Below are positions 44,057-54,607 of a stretch of DNA of 64,000 bases, piece by piece. The notes under the pieces are model-generated. The model saw only the letters and a list, made by a program, of their open reading frames with translations. It was not told the origin of the DNA and ran no database searches. The stretch lies in the NCBI RefSeq assembly GCF_024714475.1, contig NZ_JAMZMI010000003.1, positions 124,001-188,000 on the forward strand. The letters are read 5' to 3'. The translations under genes and the position numbers were made by a program. The first letter of the stretch is position 1, and each line of letters opens with the position of its first letter. This DNA is from Marinoscillum sp. MHG1-6. Its GTDB lineage: Bacteria; Bacteroidota; Bacteroidia; Cytophagales; Cyclobacteriaceae.

Positions 44057-45955
44057 CTACTGTCTTGCTACTTTTCTCGTCTCCTTGAAGGTCCCATCTT
44101 CGTCCGTAAAGCTTAGAAGGTAAGAGCCCGTGCTGAAGGTGGACATATCAATTCGTGTATGTTTCCTTCCTTTGAGGTGATCCTCGTCGATTTCCAAAAG
44201 CTTCCTGCCATCCAGAGCCAATAGCTGGATTTTCAAATCGTCAATATCCCGATATACCGTGTAGTTGATATCCAAATATTCACTCGATGGATTAGGGTAT
44301 AGTACCACATCCTTGATATACGGCTTCCAGTTGAACAGGATCTCGGTTTGCTCTACTTCAATTCCCAACTCGGTGATCAAGGCATTTACTTCAAAAACCT
44401 GATTCTCCTTATCACCTCCTATCGTAAATTCGACACCTGACTGATTATTCATCGGCACTCCTGGGAACTGTATATTTATCAGGTAGGTACCGTCCTCTAC
44501 CCCATCAAAACTGAAGTACCCTTCATCATCCGTTTCAATGTAGTAGGCAATCTCGGTTTCAGCCTGCTGGTCAGGACGTCCCTGTGACTTGAATCGACGC
44601 ATGGAACAAGCCGCCTTCCGAACCTTACGACGCGCTGTCGTCCTACCCTCATCCTCTATTACGAAAGGATCATCCAACTCTGATTCTATGTAACCATAGA
44701 TTTGGGCGGAACCCTGCTGAGCCGGAGGTCCTACGAACAGCAAGTCAATATTGATGTCACCCTTTTGGTTCAACACCTCCAGGACATCTGCCAATTGCCA
44801 ATCATCCTGACTGATATAATAGGTCTGTATCAATTGATTTTCTCCTTCGTAATCTTCCGTTGGGTCAACCTTTAACACGAAATTGCCCAGTACCACTTTC
44901 CCTAACTGATAAGTTCCGTTCACCTCTGTGTTTCCAAAAGCAGCAGAATCGTAGGCGCCATCTTCTGTAATTCTAAATAACCCAATTTCAGAACCCGTAG
45001 TTAATGGCATTCCTCCCACGTTTACAGCTCCCGATACTTCCGTAGAAGCAAAGAGGTATTTCCTTGAAGACTCAATCGTCAACCCCGGGACCTTTTCAGG
45101 ACTGGTGGCAACCACCTTATAAGTTCCCATCTTCGCATAATCCAGGTTTGAAACAGTTATGGAAGAGCTGGTCTGTCCGGCAAGATCCGAATAAAGCACT
45201 GTATCCGTCGAAAACTCATCAAACTGCCATTGGTAAGTCGTCGCTCCCGGAATGGTACTCAAGTAGGTTTTGGAATTACCTGCCTGTATCGTGTCTGCCC
45301 TTACCGTCCCATAGGGATCCTGCGGTGAATAGGTGAATGTCTCCACCGTCCCCACATTTGGAGCGATATCATTGAAAGACAAGTCATTCTTCTCCACTGC
45401 CAATGTGGTAAGACCGGGCAGGGTTGACAGGTTCGGAAACTTCTTTAAGTTGTTATCACTTACATCCAGTGTGTGCAGTTTCTCCAGGTTTTTTACCACC
45501 TCCGGAAAGTTATTCTGAAGGTTATTGCCTGGCAGATTCAATGCACTCACTCTTAAATTAGTGATTTCCACACCATGCCAATTGGCTAAATTCGGATCTG
45601 AGAGCCATCCATCATTATTGACCCAACCACTCCCTTTAGCGGACTCATAAAGCACCACTAACACCGCCGAATCCTTTTTCAATCCAAAGGACAACAGGAT
45701 CAAATTACCCGGAATAAATCCCGGATAAACTGTCTGCACCACCGTATCAGCACCAATCGTTGCTCCCACAGCCAACTCGTCGCTTGCTGCGGGATCACCT
45801 ATGCTATAATAAGTGGTGTATGTACCTCCTGAAGAAGTACCTCCTCCGCTATTAATCACATACCGTGCTGTATCTCCCGCAGTTTGTGCAAAGCCGGATA
45901 TCAGCACTGAACTCAATATTGATATCAGAAATAATCTAATCATCGCTGACCTCAT
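44057..45955 (-). CDS. LRR/Ig-like secreted protein with type A T9SS sorting domain
   Basis: A 632-residue secreted protein. Order: signal peptide (to about residue 23), a Ser/Gly-rich opening, a leucine-rich-repeat segment (about 125-205, LRVSALNLPGNNL, LHTLDVSDNNLKKFP), an Ig-like domain (about 230-300, TYQWQFDE), two carboxypeptidase-regulatory-like sandwiches (about 310-370 and 440-520), and a C-terminal type A sorting domain (about 550-632) with VVLYPNPSSEYLDI and STGSYLLSF. A basic Cys-containing stretch, ARRKVRKAACSMRR, interrupts the second sandwich. Its ATG directly follows the stop of the S74 gene (TAAATG), so the two are made together. Confidence 0.88.
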   Translation of the reverse strand: MRSAMIRLFLISILSSVLISGFAQTAGDTARYVINSGGGTSSGGTYTTYYSIGDPAASDELAVGATIGADTVVQTVYPGFIPGNLILLSFGLKKDSAVLVVLYESAKGSGWVNNDGWLSDPNLANWHGVEITNLRVSALNLPGNNLQNNFPEVVKNLEKLHTLDVSDNNLKKFPNLSTLPGLTTLAVEKNDLSFNDIAPNVGTVETFTYSPQDPYGTVRADTIQAGNSKTYLSTIPGATTYQWQFDEFSTDTVLYSDLAGQTSSSITVSNLDYAKMGTYKVVATSPEKVPGLTIESSRKYLFASTEVSGAVNVGGMPLTTGSEIGLFRITEDGAYDSAAFGNTEVNGTYQLGKVVLGNFVLKVDPTEDYEGENQLIQTYYISQDDWQLADVLEVLNQKGDINIDLLFVGPPAQQGSAQIYGYIESELDDPFVIEDEGRTTARRKVRKAACSMRRFKSQGRPDQQAETEIAYYIETDDEGYFSFDGVEDGTYLINIQFPGVPMNNQSGVEFTIGGDKENQVFEVNALITELGIEVEQTEILFNWKPYIKDVVLYPNPSSEYLDINYTVYRDIDDLKIQLLALDGRKLLEIDEDHLKGRKHTRIDMSTFSTGSYLLSFTDEDGTFKETRKVARQ

Positions 45956-48900
45956 TTATTGATTACTTACTGCTCCCAGAGAGTTACCCGAACCAGTCGG
46001 TATTATCAGCAAGGATTTGATCGACTCAATCTCATTTCTGAGCTCATCAATTTCATTTTGTTGTGCCTTATTCAACTCAGCTTTCAGCTTTTCATTCTCT
46101 GCCTCCAGACTGACCACCTTTGCATCCAGTTCTTTAATGGCCTCAATTAGCACGGCTACCATTTGTGAGTAGTTGACTGATTTCATACCCTCCGCGTTGG
46201 TATGAACAAACTCCGGATACACCTCCTCAACCTCCTGAGCAATGACCCCTATCTGGTTGGCCTGAGTTTTGTTCTCATCTTTCCAGTTATAAGATACTCC
46301 GCGCAATTGCATGGTTTTATCCAGCGCATTTTCTAGTGTCACAATATTCTTTTTATATCGTTTATCAGAAGTTTGATTGACAGTGACTGCATTGATAATA
46401 CCTGTCGTACCATTCATTGTGATGGTTGGAGCACCCGCAGAAAACATTTCCAAAAGGGGATCCCCAATCGGATCATAAACCAGTTGAATACCATTATTGA
46501 AAACATCAACTCCGATTTGCACACCACTTGATTTAACTGATGTAATATTTGTATTGCCATATGCCCATACATCGAGCGCTCCTCCTGTCCCTCCATCATC
46601 ATGGAGCAAAATAAGGTCCTGACTGGCAGCACTATCGCGAAGAACTAACTGTCCCGATCCGTTCTGCCCGGAACTTTGCAGATTGACAGTTTCATATGAC
46701 ACGGCATCCAGTGTATTGTACATAAAAAGTGTACCAGCGTCGTAATTTCCGGCATTAAATACATCCATTGAAATGTTAGACAATGTCCAGCCTACACCAT
46801 CTGACTTTGAGCCAAAAAGATTCAAATAAGGATAGTCTGTATTTTCCCATGTCTTTACTCCAACCTGGAAGTTTGGTGAATTGTTACCACTTAGAATGAA
46901 TTCACCACCTGCGCCTGTTGGGTCAGGACCAGCCACATCATTCACTACTGACAAGCTGATGGCACTTGGCTTTCCAGCAGAAGCACGATCATCAGAGTTT
47001 AATCTCAAAAAGGATTGATTATTGCCATTTGGATCAGGGAAGGCGCCCATCTCCACCAACATATTGAAAGAAGGTTTGGAGTCCATGTAGAAATATCCAC
47101 CTGACATACCTGTACCCATCTCGTAAGTGCCATCTGGTGCGATTTTCGCTACCTGGGCTGATCCATTACTCGAATTATCTCCATTAATGGTATTGTTAAA
47201 CCAGTTCCAGTAGGCGCCATCTGCTCCTGGGAGTCTAATCCTACCAAAACCATCTATTTGAACTCTTGGTAAGTTATCTGTATTTCTTACCGTAATACCT
47301 CCATGAGTACTTCCTTCGAAGTTACCAGTAAATTCAAGCGGGGTCGTACCAACCCCTCCGTTCTGAGAATTCGTGAAAACCATATTTCCGTAGTCCCAAA
47401 CTCCATCTGTGGTGACATCCAGATTGATATTGGACTGAAACCATCCTCCACCATCATCTTTTGACCCAAACATATTTAAAGAGACGTGATCAGCATTTTC
47501 TAAAGACTTGCTACTCACCTGGAAATTAGGCGTATTCGCGCCATTGAGGATGAATTCACCACCTTCAGAAGCCACATCAAGTCCATTATCAACAATGTTT
47601 ATTCTGGCCGCCGGGCCTTTGCCATCAATTACACGCTGTTTTGTATTGAGTTCGAAATACCCTGATTCCCTTTGGGTATCAGGACTATACTCGCCTCCCA
47701 TCATAAGTAAACTCGTATAAGGAGCTTCATTCGATCCTTCCATGAACAATACAGGAAGATTATTTTGCCAGCTTGCGTTCATCACCAGGGTTCCTCCCAA
47801 ATAAGAGGTATCGGTCTTATCAATACCATAAATTTGCATGAATCCATTTCCAGCTCCATTGGTCCCAAACCAACCCACACCATTCCCCAGGCTATCATAG
47901 GCGAATAAAGCATTGTAATTTAAATTAGTAGGATGCTGAAATAGTCGTAGGCTCACCTTATCTCCATTATCTTTCACGGTTAAACTTTTGGTCACAATGG
48001 TATCCAGTGTGGATGTTCCCCCTCCTTCAGCAAATGGCTGTCCATTGATAAAAAGAGAACCATCTATATTCACATCTCCATTGAACTGACCCGCCCAGTT
48101 GGTGACCCCACCTTCGGCAAAAGCCATGATACCATAGTTAATTCCAGGGCCATTTGCTCGTCCAAGCAAACCTGTATTACTTACGGTAGTAGTGGCATCA
48201 TTAATTCCTGATTCACCTACTACCCCAATATTATCCACTCCGACAGTTCCCTGAGTACGACCAAACACACCTGTATTTCCCCATGCATTGTTGAGGGCGG
48301 TTCCAAGAACCCCAGTATTGTAAGATCCTGTTCCGAAACCAGTGGCTCCATTCCCAGCGCCTCCGGCAGTACCTTCTACACCAGAGTTATAAATACCCGT
48401 TCCAAAAGCCTGACCATAAACCCCACTGAGTGAGGCGGCACCATCTCCCGTCGCACTTCCAAACACACCGGCTTTATACTCAGCATCAACACCGGTAGAA
48501 GTCACATTACCACGGATCGCATATTTCGTTCCGGTACCATTTAGATCTACCTGCAAAGCACGATTGACATCTGCATTCACCTCAATATGAAAAACAGTAT
48601 CGGCAGTTCCTACATTGGCAGCATCTATTGAAGTTTTTCTAGGCAAGTTATTGCTTCTCAGTGGCGCATAGATATTTACCGGTGACAACGCAACGCCACC
48701 CACAGTTATCGACAGCTCTAACACATTTACGTCATCAAATAGTCCTCTTGGAAGACCGTTATCAGGTGTACTTCCCAAGACAACAGAATAATAACCATCT
48801 AGTATAGCTACGGCAGGGTGTGTTTCTGTCCAACCTATAGAGGAAATGGAAAAAACAAACTCTCTTGAGCCGGTAACGGGAATCCCGTCAGACGTCAACT

Positions 48901-48994
48901 TGCCTTGAAACGGCAATAGACCATCATTAATTTGAGCATGGACGGTCAGGGATATGACCATCAGAATAGGCAGTAGTAATAGGAGTCTCTTCAT
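45956..48994 (-). CDS. Tail-fibre-like secreted protein with peptidase S74 chaperone domain
   Basis: A 1012-residue protein with signal peptide (MKRLLLLLPILMVISLTVHAQ start), an N-terminal domain found in many Bacteroidota fibre proteins, Gly-rich repeats (about 165-300, e.g. NTGVFGR, NTGLLGR), a long beta-rich shaft with repeated blocks (PNFQVSSKSLENADHVSLN versus PNFQVGVKTWENTDYPYLN), and a C-terminal S74 domain (about 890-960) with SDKRYKKNIV, VSYNWKDEN, GVIAQEVEEVYP and VNYSQMVAVLIEAIKEL, then a coiled coil. S74 domains trimerise fibres and cut themselves off at the SD site. No phage genes are near, so this is a host surface fibre. Confidence 0.88.
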   Translation of the reverse strand: MKRLLLLLPILMVISLTVHAQINDGLLPFQGKLTSDGIPVTGSREFVFSISSIGWTETHPAVAILDGYYSVVLGSTPDNGLPRGLFDDVNVLELSITVGGVALSPVNIYAPLRSNNLPRKTSIDAANVGTADTVFHIEVNADVNRALQVDLNGTGTKYAIRGNVTSTGVDAEYKAGVFGSATGDGAASLSGVYGQAFGTGIYNSGVEGTAGGAGNGATGFGTGSYNTGVLGTALNNAWGNTGVFGRTQGTVGVDNIGVVGESGINDATTTVSNTGLLGRANGPGINYGIMAFAEGGVTNWAGQFNGDVNIDGSLFINGQPFAEGGGTSTLDTIVTKSLTVKDNGDKVSLRLFQHPTNLNYNALFAYDSLGNGVGWFGTNGAGNGFMQIYGIDKTDTSYLGGTLVMNASWQNNLPVLFMEGSNEAPYTSLLMMGGEYSPDTQRESGYFELNTKQRVIDGKGPAARINIVDNGLDVASEGGEFILNGANTPNFQVSSKSLENADHVSLNMFGSKDDGGGWFQSNINLDVTTDGVWDYGNMVFTNSQNGGVGTTPLEFTGNFEGSTHGGITVRNTDNLPRVQIDGFGRIRLPGADGAYWNWFNNTINGDNSSNGSAQVAKIAPDGTYEMGTGMSGGYFYMDSKPSFNMLVEMGAFPDPNGNNQSFLRLNSDDRASAGKPSAISLSVVNDVAGPDPTGAGGEFILSGNNSPNFQVGVKTWENTDYPYLNLFGSKSDGVGWTLSNISMDVFNAGNYDAGTLFMYNTLDAVSYETVNLQSSGQNGSGQLVLRDSAASQDLILLHDDGGTGGALDVWAYGNTNITSVKSSGVQIGVDVFNNGIQLVYDPIGDPLLEMFSAGAPTITMNGTTGIINAVTVNQTSDKRYKKNIVTLENALDKTMQLRGVSYNWKDENKTQANQIGVIAQEVEEVYPEFVHTNAEGMKSVNYSQMVAVLIEAIKELDAKVVSLEAENEKLKAELNKAQQNEIDELRNEIESIKSLLIIPTGSGNSLGAVSNQ

Positions 48995-49087
48995 ATTTAG
49001 AATTTAGTACTTGATCAATCTTCTAAATATAAAAAGCGGAGTTTGGCTCACATAGTCAAATTCGATGAATCTGACTAAAAATACCTA

Positions 49088-50986
49088 CTAGTGGGTATTG
49101 AGAGAATACATTCCTGAATCTGACACCTGGATATCCTTTCGGTCCATTAATTTTCTTATGGCTTCGATAACCACCTGAGGGTCATGCCCTTTCAGCCTTT
49201 CAGCAATACCATCCATATCTAACGGTTCCTTTTCTATTAGTCCAAGCACCTCACTCATTGGCAGGTCCCCATGATTTCTATCCTTTTTTCGACAAACGTC
49301 ACAAATTCCACAATCATCTCTTGCGTCCTCATCAAAATAATTCTGAATAAAACGTGTTCGGCAGATGGCTGTATTAGTCATATAATCGATTACCGACTTA
49401 GCCTTACCTAATGTCACCTCCTTCCGCCATTCGATCCTTTTCTTATCCAATGGAAGGTTGTTGGCTTCAACCCTCGGAGTAAGAAAGATCATTTGCGGTT
49501 TGTCGGCCGCCCTTTGGTATTCAAGCACCTCAGCCAGGTGCAGATACTCTAACTGAGTAATCACCTTATTCACGGTAAGATTGGTCAGCTTGGCCAGATC
49601 AGTTTCCTTAAGAGGTACATACGATGTAAAGGCCTCCCCCCCGTACATTCTCAAGACCGCCTTGACAAGTGGATCAAGATTACTGTTCGCCACCTGAAAT
49701 TTATAGACTTCTTCTTTGCTCAACAGAAACAATACCCGACTGGTGGGCATATAAACATCAGAAACCTGGATAAACCCTTCATCCTGCAGCTTATTCAATG
49801 CGTAATAAGTCTCTACGGCCGGTAGATTAAAGCTGGAAGTAAACTGGAGGTAGTCAAATGGAAAACTCGCCATAGGCTTACTGCCTACCGCCAATCGGTA
49901 GTGATTGGCCAAAGCCTGGTAGACACGTCTAATGAATTCCACCCCCACACTCATCTGCTCTGCCCTGCTTTGTAGTTCATCAATATCAGAGTCCTGAAAC
50001 AAGGCGACGGCATAAGCTTTCTTCTCATCTCTTCCGGCCCGGCCAGCCTCCTGATAATAAGCCTCAAGCGAGTCAGGTAAATCATAATGAATAACCGTGC
50101 GAACATCTGCTTTATCGATACCCATTCCAAATGCATTGGTTGCCACCATCACCCTGATGCGGCCCCGGATCCAAAGATCCTGTTTCGTTGATCTTTCTTC
50201 TCCTGTCAGCCCGGCGTGATAGTAGTCCGCAGATATGCCATTGGCTTTAAGATAATGGGCGATACCACGAGTCTTTTTTCGATTTCTCACATAAACGACG
50301 GATGAACCCGGCACCTTGGTAAGTATTTCCATCATCTTTCCATCTTTGTCCTCCATCCTGAACGCTGAATAAGACAAATTCTCCCGGGCGAAGCTCTTCT
50401 TGAAAACCTTTGGATCGTGAAGGCCCAATTTGCTAATAATGTCATCCTTTACCTCTTTGGTAGCAGAGGCTGTCAATGCCATGACCCGCTCAATACTAAG
50501 CTGTTCGATAAAGTGCTGGATCTCGAGGTACGGCGGACGAAAGTCATATCCCCACTGAGAAATACAATGTGCCTCGTCAATAGCCAGCAAGGAGATATCC
50601 ATCTGTTTGGCACGCTCCAAAAACAGCTCCGTTTTTAATCTTTCCGGAGACACATATAAGAATCTTATATCCCCGTAAATACAGTTGTCTAAAGCAATAT
50701 CGATCTCTCGTGGAGACATTCCCGAAAATATTGCCACAGACTTGATCCCACGTTTCTTCAATTGAAATACCTGATCCCTCATAAGGGCAATCAGCGGAGA
50801 GACCACAATGCAGATTCCGTCCAGACATAAAGCAGGCACCTGAAAACAGATCGATTTTCCGCCACCTGTCGGTAAAAGGGCAAGCGCATGCTGACCATCC
50901 AACACAGCGGAAATAATATCCTCCTGCATAGACCTGAATGCCGGGTATCCCCAATACTCCTTTAGTACCTCAACTGGTTGCTTCAC
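49088..50986 (-). CDS. recQ: RecQ-type ATP-dependent DNA helicase
   Basis: A 632-residue 3'-5' DNA helicase for recombination and repair. Walker A LPTGGGKS at 38-45, DEAHCISQWGYDFRP with the RecQ aromatic loop near residue 137, motif VI-like HYDLPDSLEAYYQEAGRAGRD, the zinc-binding cysteines CRTRF and DDCGICDVCRK (about 540-570) and a short winged-helix region. The HRDC domain of E. coli RecQ is missing; the protein ends soon after the zinc region with a helical tail. It starts 24 bp after the ComEC gene. Confidence 0.93.
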   Translation of the reverse strand: MKQPVEVLKEYWGYPAFRSMQEDIISAVLDGQHALALLPTGGGKSICFQVPALCLDGICIVVSPLIALMRDQVFQLKKRGIKSVAIFSGMSPREIDIALDNCIYGDIRFLYVSPERLKTELFLERAKQMDISLLAIDEAHCISQWGYDFRPPYLEIQHFIEQLSIERVMALTASATKEVKDDIISKLGLHDPKVFKKSFARENLSYSAFRMEDKDGKMMEILTKVPGSSVVYVRNRKKTRGIAHYLKANGISADYYHAGLTGEERSTKQDLWIRGRIRVMVATNAFGMGIDKADVRTVIHYDLPDSLEAYYQEAGRAGRDEKKAYAVALFQDSDIDELQSRAEQMSVGVEFIRRVYQALANHYRLAVGSKPMASFPFDYLQFTSSFNLPAVETYYALNKLQDEGFIQVSDVYMPTSRVLFLLSKEEVYKFQVANSNLDPLVKAVLRMYGGEAFTSYVPLKETDLAKLTNLTVNKVITQLEYLHLAEVLEYQRAADKPQMIFLTPRVEANNLPLDKKRIEWRKEVTLGKAKSVIDYMTNTAICRTRFIQNYFDEDARDDCGICDVCRKKDRNHGDLPMSEVLGLIEKEPLDMDGIAERLKGHDPQVVIEAIRKLMDRKDIQVSDSGMYSLNTH

Positions 50987-51010
50987 TTTGAATATTCGTG
51001 TAAGTCAAAT

Positions 51011-53131
51011 TTAGTTGTTGATTGATTGATTTTCACTGGATACAAGAGGCAATTCATAATATCCATCCAGCCTTAGGCTGTGAAAATGAACTTCATCATT
51101 TTCGAATTGGTCCCTTATCCTTTGAACCGCATAATAACCAATTCCCCATCCAAGCAAATAATGTTTCGCTTTTACTTTCGTCAATATGCCGGTATTCCTT
51201 TCATTGAGATAAAGTATATCCACCTCAGGTTCCTCCTTCAACTCAAATTCCTCCTGTGAGTTGATAACCATAATGCGCTGCCCCATTTTTTCAATTAAGT
51301 AACCAAAAGGCATTGCCATTACCGCGTCCGAACTATCCAGAGATTTCATCGCACAATCAAAAGGCTCCAAACGACTTGCCAGCCTGTTAGGATTAACCTG
51401 ATAGTCCATGACCTTGTGATCCAAAGACACCACCTTATCCACAAGTAGCATCGCATTTTGACCTTCAATAAAATCAATCGCTACATGATTTTTGATCCCA
51501 TAAAAAATGATAGACCGGTTAGTTGTGCGATCGTATAAATTAAAATCAGCTTTGACCATAAAGGCTCCAAAAAGAATCATAGCCGCAAACAAACTTCTCT
51601 TCAATTGATAATCGAATGCCATACACACCAGGAGTATCGCCCCATACACCAAAGCCGTATCCCAGAAATCAAAATAGAGCCAATCTACCACCGTTAGTGG
51701 AAGCTGTGTCAACAGGTCGATGGCTTCATTGATCCCGTACATTAAATAATAGAGTAGCCTTCCTGCTAATTCCCCTAAGACCGGAACCAATTGATAAAGT
51801 AAAATGCCCACAATCCCCCCCGTCAAAATCAGTCCTGCTGCTGGAATAACAATCAAATTAGCGAGTAAGAAATAGGTGGGTAACTGATGAAAATAGTAAA
51901 CGGTCAACGGGAAGGTGACCAGCTGAGCTGCCATTGAAACGCAGCTGATCTCCCAAAAATATTGCAGTATCTTATTCTCCGGGCTCCATAAAGACTTAAT
52001 CTTAGGTTGAAAAAATACGATTCCCAGCACCGCCAGGAATGATAATTGAAAACCCACCGAATAAATCAAGAACGGATCATACAGCAACAAGATCAAGGCT
52101 GCAATCCCTAGTGAGTTATAAATATTGGACCTGCGGCTCAAAGTTTCGCTCAGGAGAATCACACTGAACATAACTGATGCCCTGAGCACCGAAGGAGAAA
52201 AACCAGTGACCGCAGCATATAGCCAAATAATGGACAAGGCGAGAAGAATAAAAGTGATCTTACCCGCCGGGTTACGCTTCAGGAAACCAAAGACTAAGGT
52301 GAGTAAATAGTAAATGATGCCGACATGAAGTCCGGAAACGGCCAGCACATGCATCGCACCGGCCTGGGCATACGAATCCTTCGTGGCTTCATCAAGGTAA
52401 TCCTTAACCCCTACCAACAGTGCCATTAGTATGGATTGTTCTCTTGCCTCGGGGATGATCTCCTGAATGGTCTGCTTACAAACATTACGGATATGATGAG
52501 CTACAGACAGCAGTATACCGGGAGGTTCATTGCCCATGAAACGGGTATCCGACATGGAGACAAAAGCATGAGCATAAATATTCAGCTTTTCCAGGTAAGC
52601 TTTGTAGTCAAACGTGTGAGGATTTGAGGGAGCTTGTACCGGGTAGTAATTTCCATTCACGTAGAACCTATCTCCGATATTAAAAACCTCCAAAGAATCA
52701 GTCTTTCGGACATACAGAAACATTTTTCCATTAACCGGATGAAGGGTATCTGCGACCAAAACTGAAGTTAATTCAGCTTCATATCGGTGATAGTTGGTTC
52801 GGACGGATACATCACTTATCAATCGAACCGAAAATGCATCAGCATGATCATATCGGGTATAGTGGTGTTCGTCATTGGTATTCTGATGAAAAAAAGTAAC
52901 TAATGAGCCCACGTAGACAAATACGATCACCACAGACAACCCATAGAATACCTCCAGAACGGAATTTAACCACTTATTTGAGGCCCAAAATGAAAGTAGT
53001 AGAGAGATCAGAAAAACTATCGGAATGCCCCACCATTCATCCAAATGCCATTGGTATTGATATTGAAGGGCGATCCCGACAATGAGGGCTATGGATATTC
53101 GAACAAAAGGAAATGGGCTCCAGAAATGCAT
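51011..53131 (-). CDS. ComEC/Rec2-type DNA uptake channel protein
   Basis: A 706-residue inner-membrane protein. An N-terminal hydrophobic region and an OB-like DUF4131 domain (about 1-200) precede the Competence domain (about 230-500) with AGAMHVLAVSGLHVGI, FSPSVLRASVMF and many membrane segments. The C-terminal 200 residues are soluble but lack the HxHxDH metallo-beta-lactamase motif of longer ComEC proteins. Expected role: moving single-stranded DNA into the cytosol during natural transformation. It lies upstream of recQ and downstream of the GNAT/phoH genes on the same strand. Confidence 0.9.
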   Translation of the reverse strand: MHFWSPFPFVRISIALIVGIALQYQYQWHLDEWWGIPIVFLISLLLSFWASNKWLNSVLEVFYGLSVVIVFVYVGSLVTFFHQNTNDEHHYTRYDHADAFSVRLISDVSVRTNYHRYEAELTSVLVADTLHPVNGKMFLYVRKTDSLEVFNIGDRFYVNGNYYPVQAPSNPHTFDYKAYLEKLNIYAHAFVSMSDTRFMGNEPPGILLSVAHHIRNVCKQTIQEIIPEAREQSILMALLVGVKDYLDEATKDSYAQAGAMHVLAVSGLHVGIIYYLLTLVFGFLKRNPAGKITFILLALSIIWLYAAVTGFSPSVLRASVMFSVILLSETLSRRSNIYNSLGIAALILLLYDPFLIYSVGFQLSFLAVLGIVFFQPKIKSLWSPENKILQYFWEISCVSMAAQLVTFPLTVYYFHQLPTYFLLANLIVIPAAGLILTGGIVGILLYQLVPVLGELAGRLLYYLMYGINEAIDLLTQLPLTVVDWLYFDFWDTALVYGAILLVCMAFDYQLKRSLFAAMILFGAFMVKADFNLYDRTTNRSIIFYGIKNHVAIDFIEGQNAMLLVDKVVSLDHKVMDYQVNPNRLASRLEPFDCAMKSLDSSDAVMAMPFGYLIEKMGQRIMVINSQEEFELKEEPEVDILYLNERNTGILTKVKAKHYLLGWGIGYYAVQRIRDQFENDEVHFHSLRLDGYYELPLVSSENQSINN

Positions 53132-53191
53132 TTAAAAACGTTAATTGCCAAATATTATCAATTTGCCATTAACGCACAATGAAAAAGCAAG

Positions 53192-53632
53192 TCAGATCAC
53201 CATTTCCATTTTATAATGGAGTATATCACATTCCTCAAATTGTGGACCCGTCTTTTCAAATCCGAACTTTTCGTAAAGAGGAATGGCTGGTAGCTGTGCA
53301 TGAAGGTACAGGTATTGTCCGGATTCTGAACTGGCCTTGATATCATCGAGAACAGCCTGCAATATTTCGCTACCCACTCCCATCCCGCGAAAGGATTTCT
53401 TTACTGCAAAGCGTTCAAGTTTAATACCCTTGTCCGTTTTCCGCCAGCGAGCAGCTCCAATGGGCTCGTTTGCGGCATAAGCTAAAAAATGTGATGCCTG
53501 TTCCTCATACTGATCAAACTCATCCTCACGACTTACGTGCTGTTCGACCACAAAAACTTCCTGACGTACCGCAAACGCCAATTGCTTTTGTTCTCCCGTA
53601 GTAGCCAGAATGACTTTAACCAGGATGCTCAT
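53192..53632 (-). CDS. GNAT family N-acetyltransferase (ElaA/YjcF-like)
   Basis: A 146-residue acetyl-CoA-dependent acetyltransferase. The family's acetyl-CoA loop is VKKSFRGMGVGSEILQAVL (about 75-93); AFAVRQEVFVVEQ and KFGFEKTGPQFEECDI are typical of the YjcF/ElaA group. The substrate is unknown. Its start lies inside the last 17 bp of phoH in another frame, so the two genes are coupled. Confidence 0.9.
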   Translation of the reverse strand: MSILVKVILATTGEQKQLAFAVRQEVFVVEQHVSREDEFDQYEEQASHFLAYAANEPIGAARWRKTDKGIKLERFAVKKSFRGMGVGSEILQAVLDDIKASSESGQYLYLHAQLPAIPLYEKFGFEKTGPQFEECDILHYKMEMVI

Positions 53633-54566
53633 TGTTTTGATTGTAAGCCTTAATGATATCTTTCACCAGTTTGTGTCTTACCACATCTCGTTCATCAAGC
53701 GTAATGAAGCTGATGCCTTTGATATCCTTTAGAACCCCCAATGCTTCAATCAATCCGGATTTTTGTTTTGGAGGCAAATCTATTTGCGACCTGTCACCGG
53801 TGATAATCACCTTGGAATTTGGTCCCATACGCGTCAGGAACATTTTGATCTGCATCGGGGTTGTATTCTGTGCTTCATCCAGTAGAATAAAGGCATTATT
53901 TAATGTTCGACCTCTCATGTAAGCCAACGGAGCAATCTCGATCACACTATTTTCCATGTAAAACCGAAGTTTCTCTGAAGGGATCATATCGTTGAGGGCA
54001 TCATAGATAGGCCTTAGATATGGATCTATCTTTTCTTTTAAGTCACCCGGTAGAAATCCAAGATTCTCTCCTGCCTCAACTGCAGGACGGGTGATAATGA
54101 TCTTCTTGACTTCCTTATTCTTGAGAGCGCGAACCGCCAAAGCAACAGAAATATAGGTTTTACCCGTTCCGGCCGGACCTATCGCAAAAACCAGGTCGTT
54201 CTTGTTGACTGCTTCGACCAACTGCTTTTGGTGCACGGTCTTAGGAGCAATTTTGGATCCCCTGGTCCCAAACACCAAAATATCGTCAGCACCCGCATCA
54301 GTCGCGTGCAAGTTCTCTTCGTTTATGTAGGACACCACATTTTCATGCGTTATTTTACCGTATTTATGGTAGTGCTCTACAAGAGAATTTAAAATGTCAT
54401 TGATTTTAATGATGTGCTGACCTGATCCCTGAATTCTAATTTCATTCCCTCGGGACACAATTTTACTTTCGGGAAAAGCACTGGCAATTTCTCTGATATT
54501 TTGATTTTCTACGCCGAGAAAATCAACAAGTGAGACATTTTCAAGCGTTACGACTTTTTCTAGCAA
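53616..54566 (-). CDS. PhoH-like ATPase
   Basis: A 316-residue cytosolic P-loop protein. An N-terminal KH-like region (about 10-75) precedes the ATPase domain with Walker A GPAGTGKT at 130-137, RPAVEAGENLGFLPGD, and Walker B ILLDEAQNTT; ITGDRSQIDLP is the sensor region. PhoH/PhoL proteins are linked to RNA metabolism and ribosome assembly, often beside ybeY; here the neighbour is a GNAT gene. The upstream region holds the divergent SAM hydrolase gene. Confidence 0.93.
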   Translation of the reverse strand: MLEKVVTLENVSLVDFLGVENQNIREIASAFPESKIVSRGNEIRIQGSGQHIIKINDILNSLVEHYHKYGKITHENVVSYINEENLHATDAGADDILVFGTRGSKIAPKTVHQKQLVEAVNKNDLVFAIGPAGTGKTYISVALAVRALKNKEVKKIIITRPAVEAGENLGFLPGDLKEKIDPYLRPIYDALNDMIPSEKLRFYMENSVIEIAPLAYMRGRTLNNAFILLDEAQNTTPMQIKMFLTRMGPNSKVIITGDRSQIDLPPKQKSGLIEALGVLKDIKGISFITLDERDVVRHKLVKDIIKAYNQNNEHPG

Positions 54567-54607
54567 ATGAATGTCGGTTTATGATTTTTCTTGCTTTTAG
54601 TAATATA

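Noticed and set aside
45956-48994. Prophage tail-fibre gene
   Set aside because: The protein has a bacterial signal peptide and no phage structural, lysis or integrase gene is nearby; S74 domains are common on host fibres.
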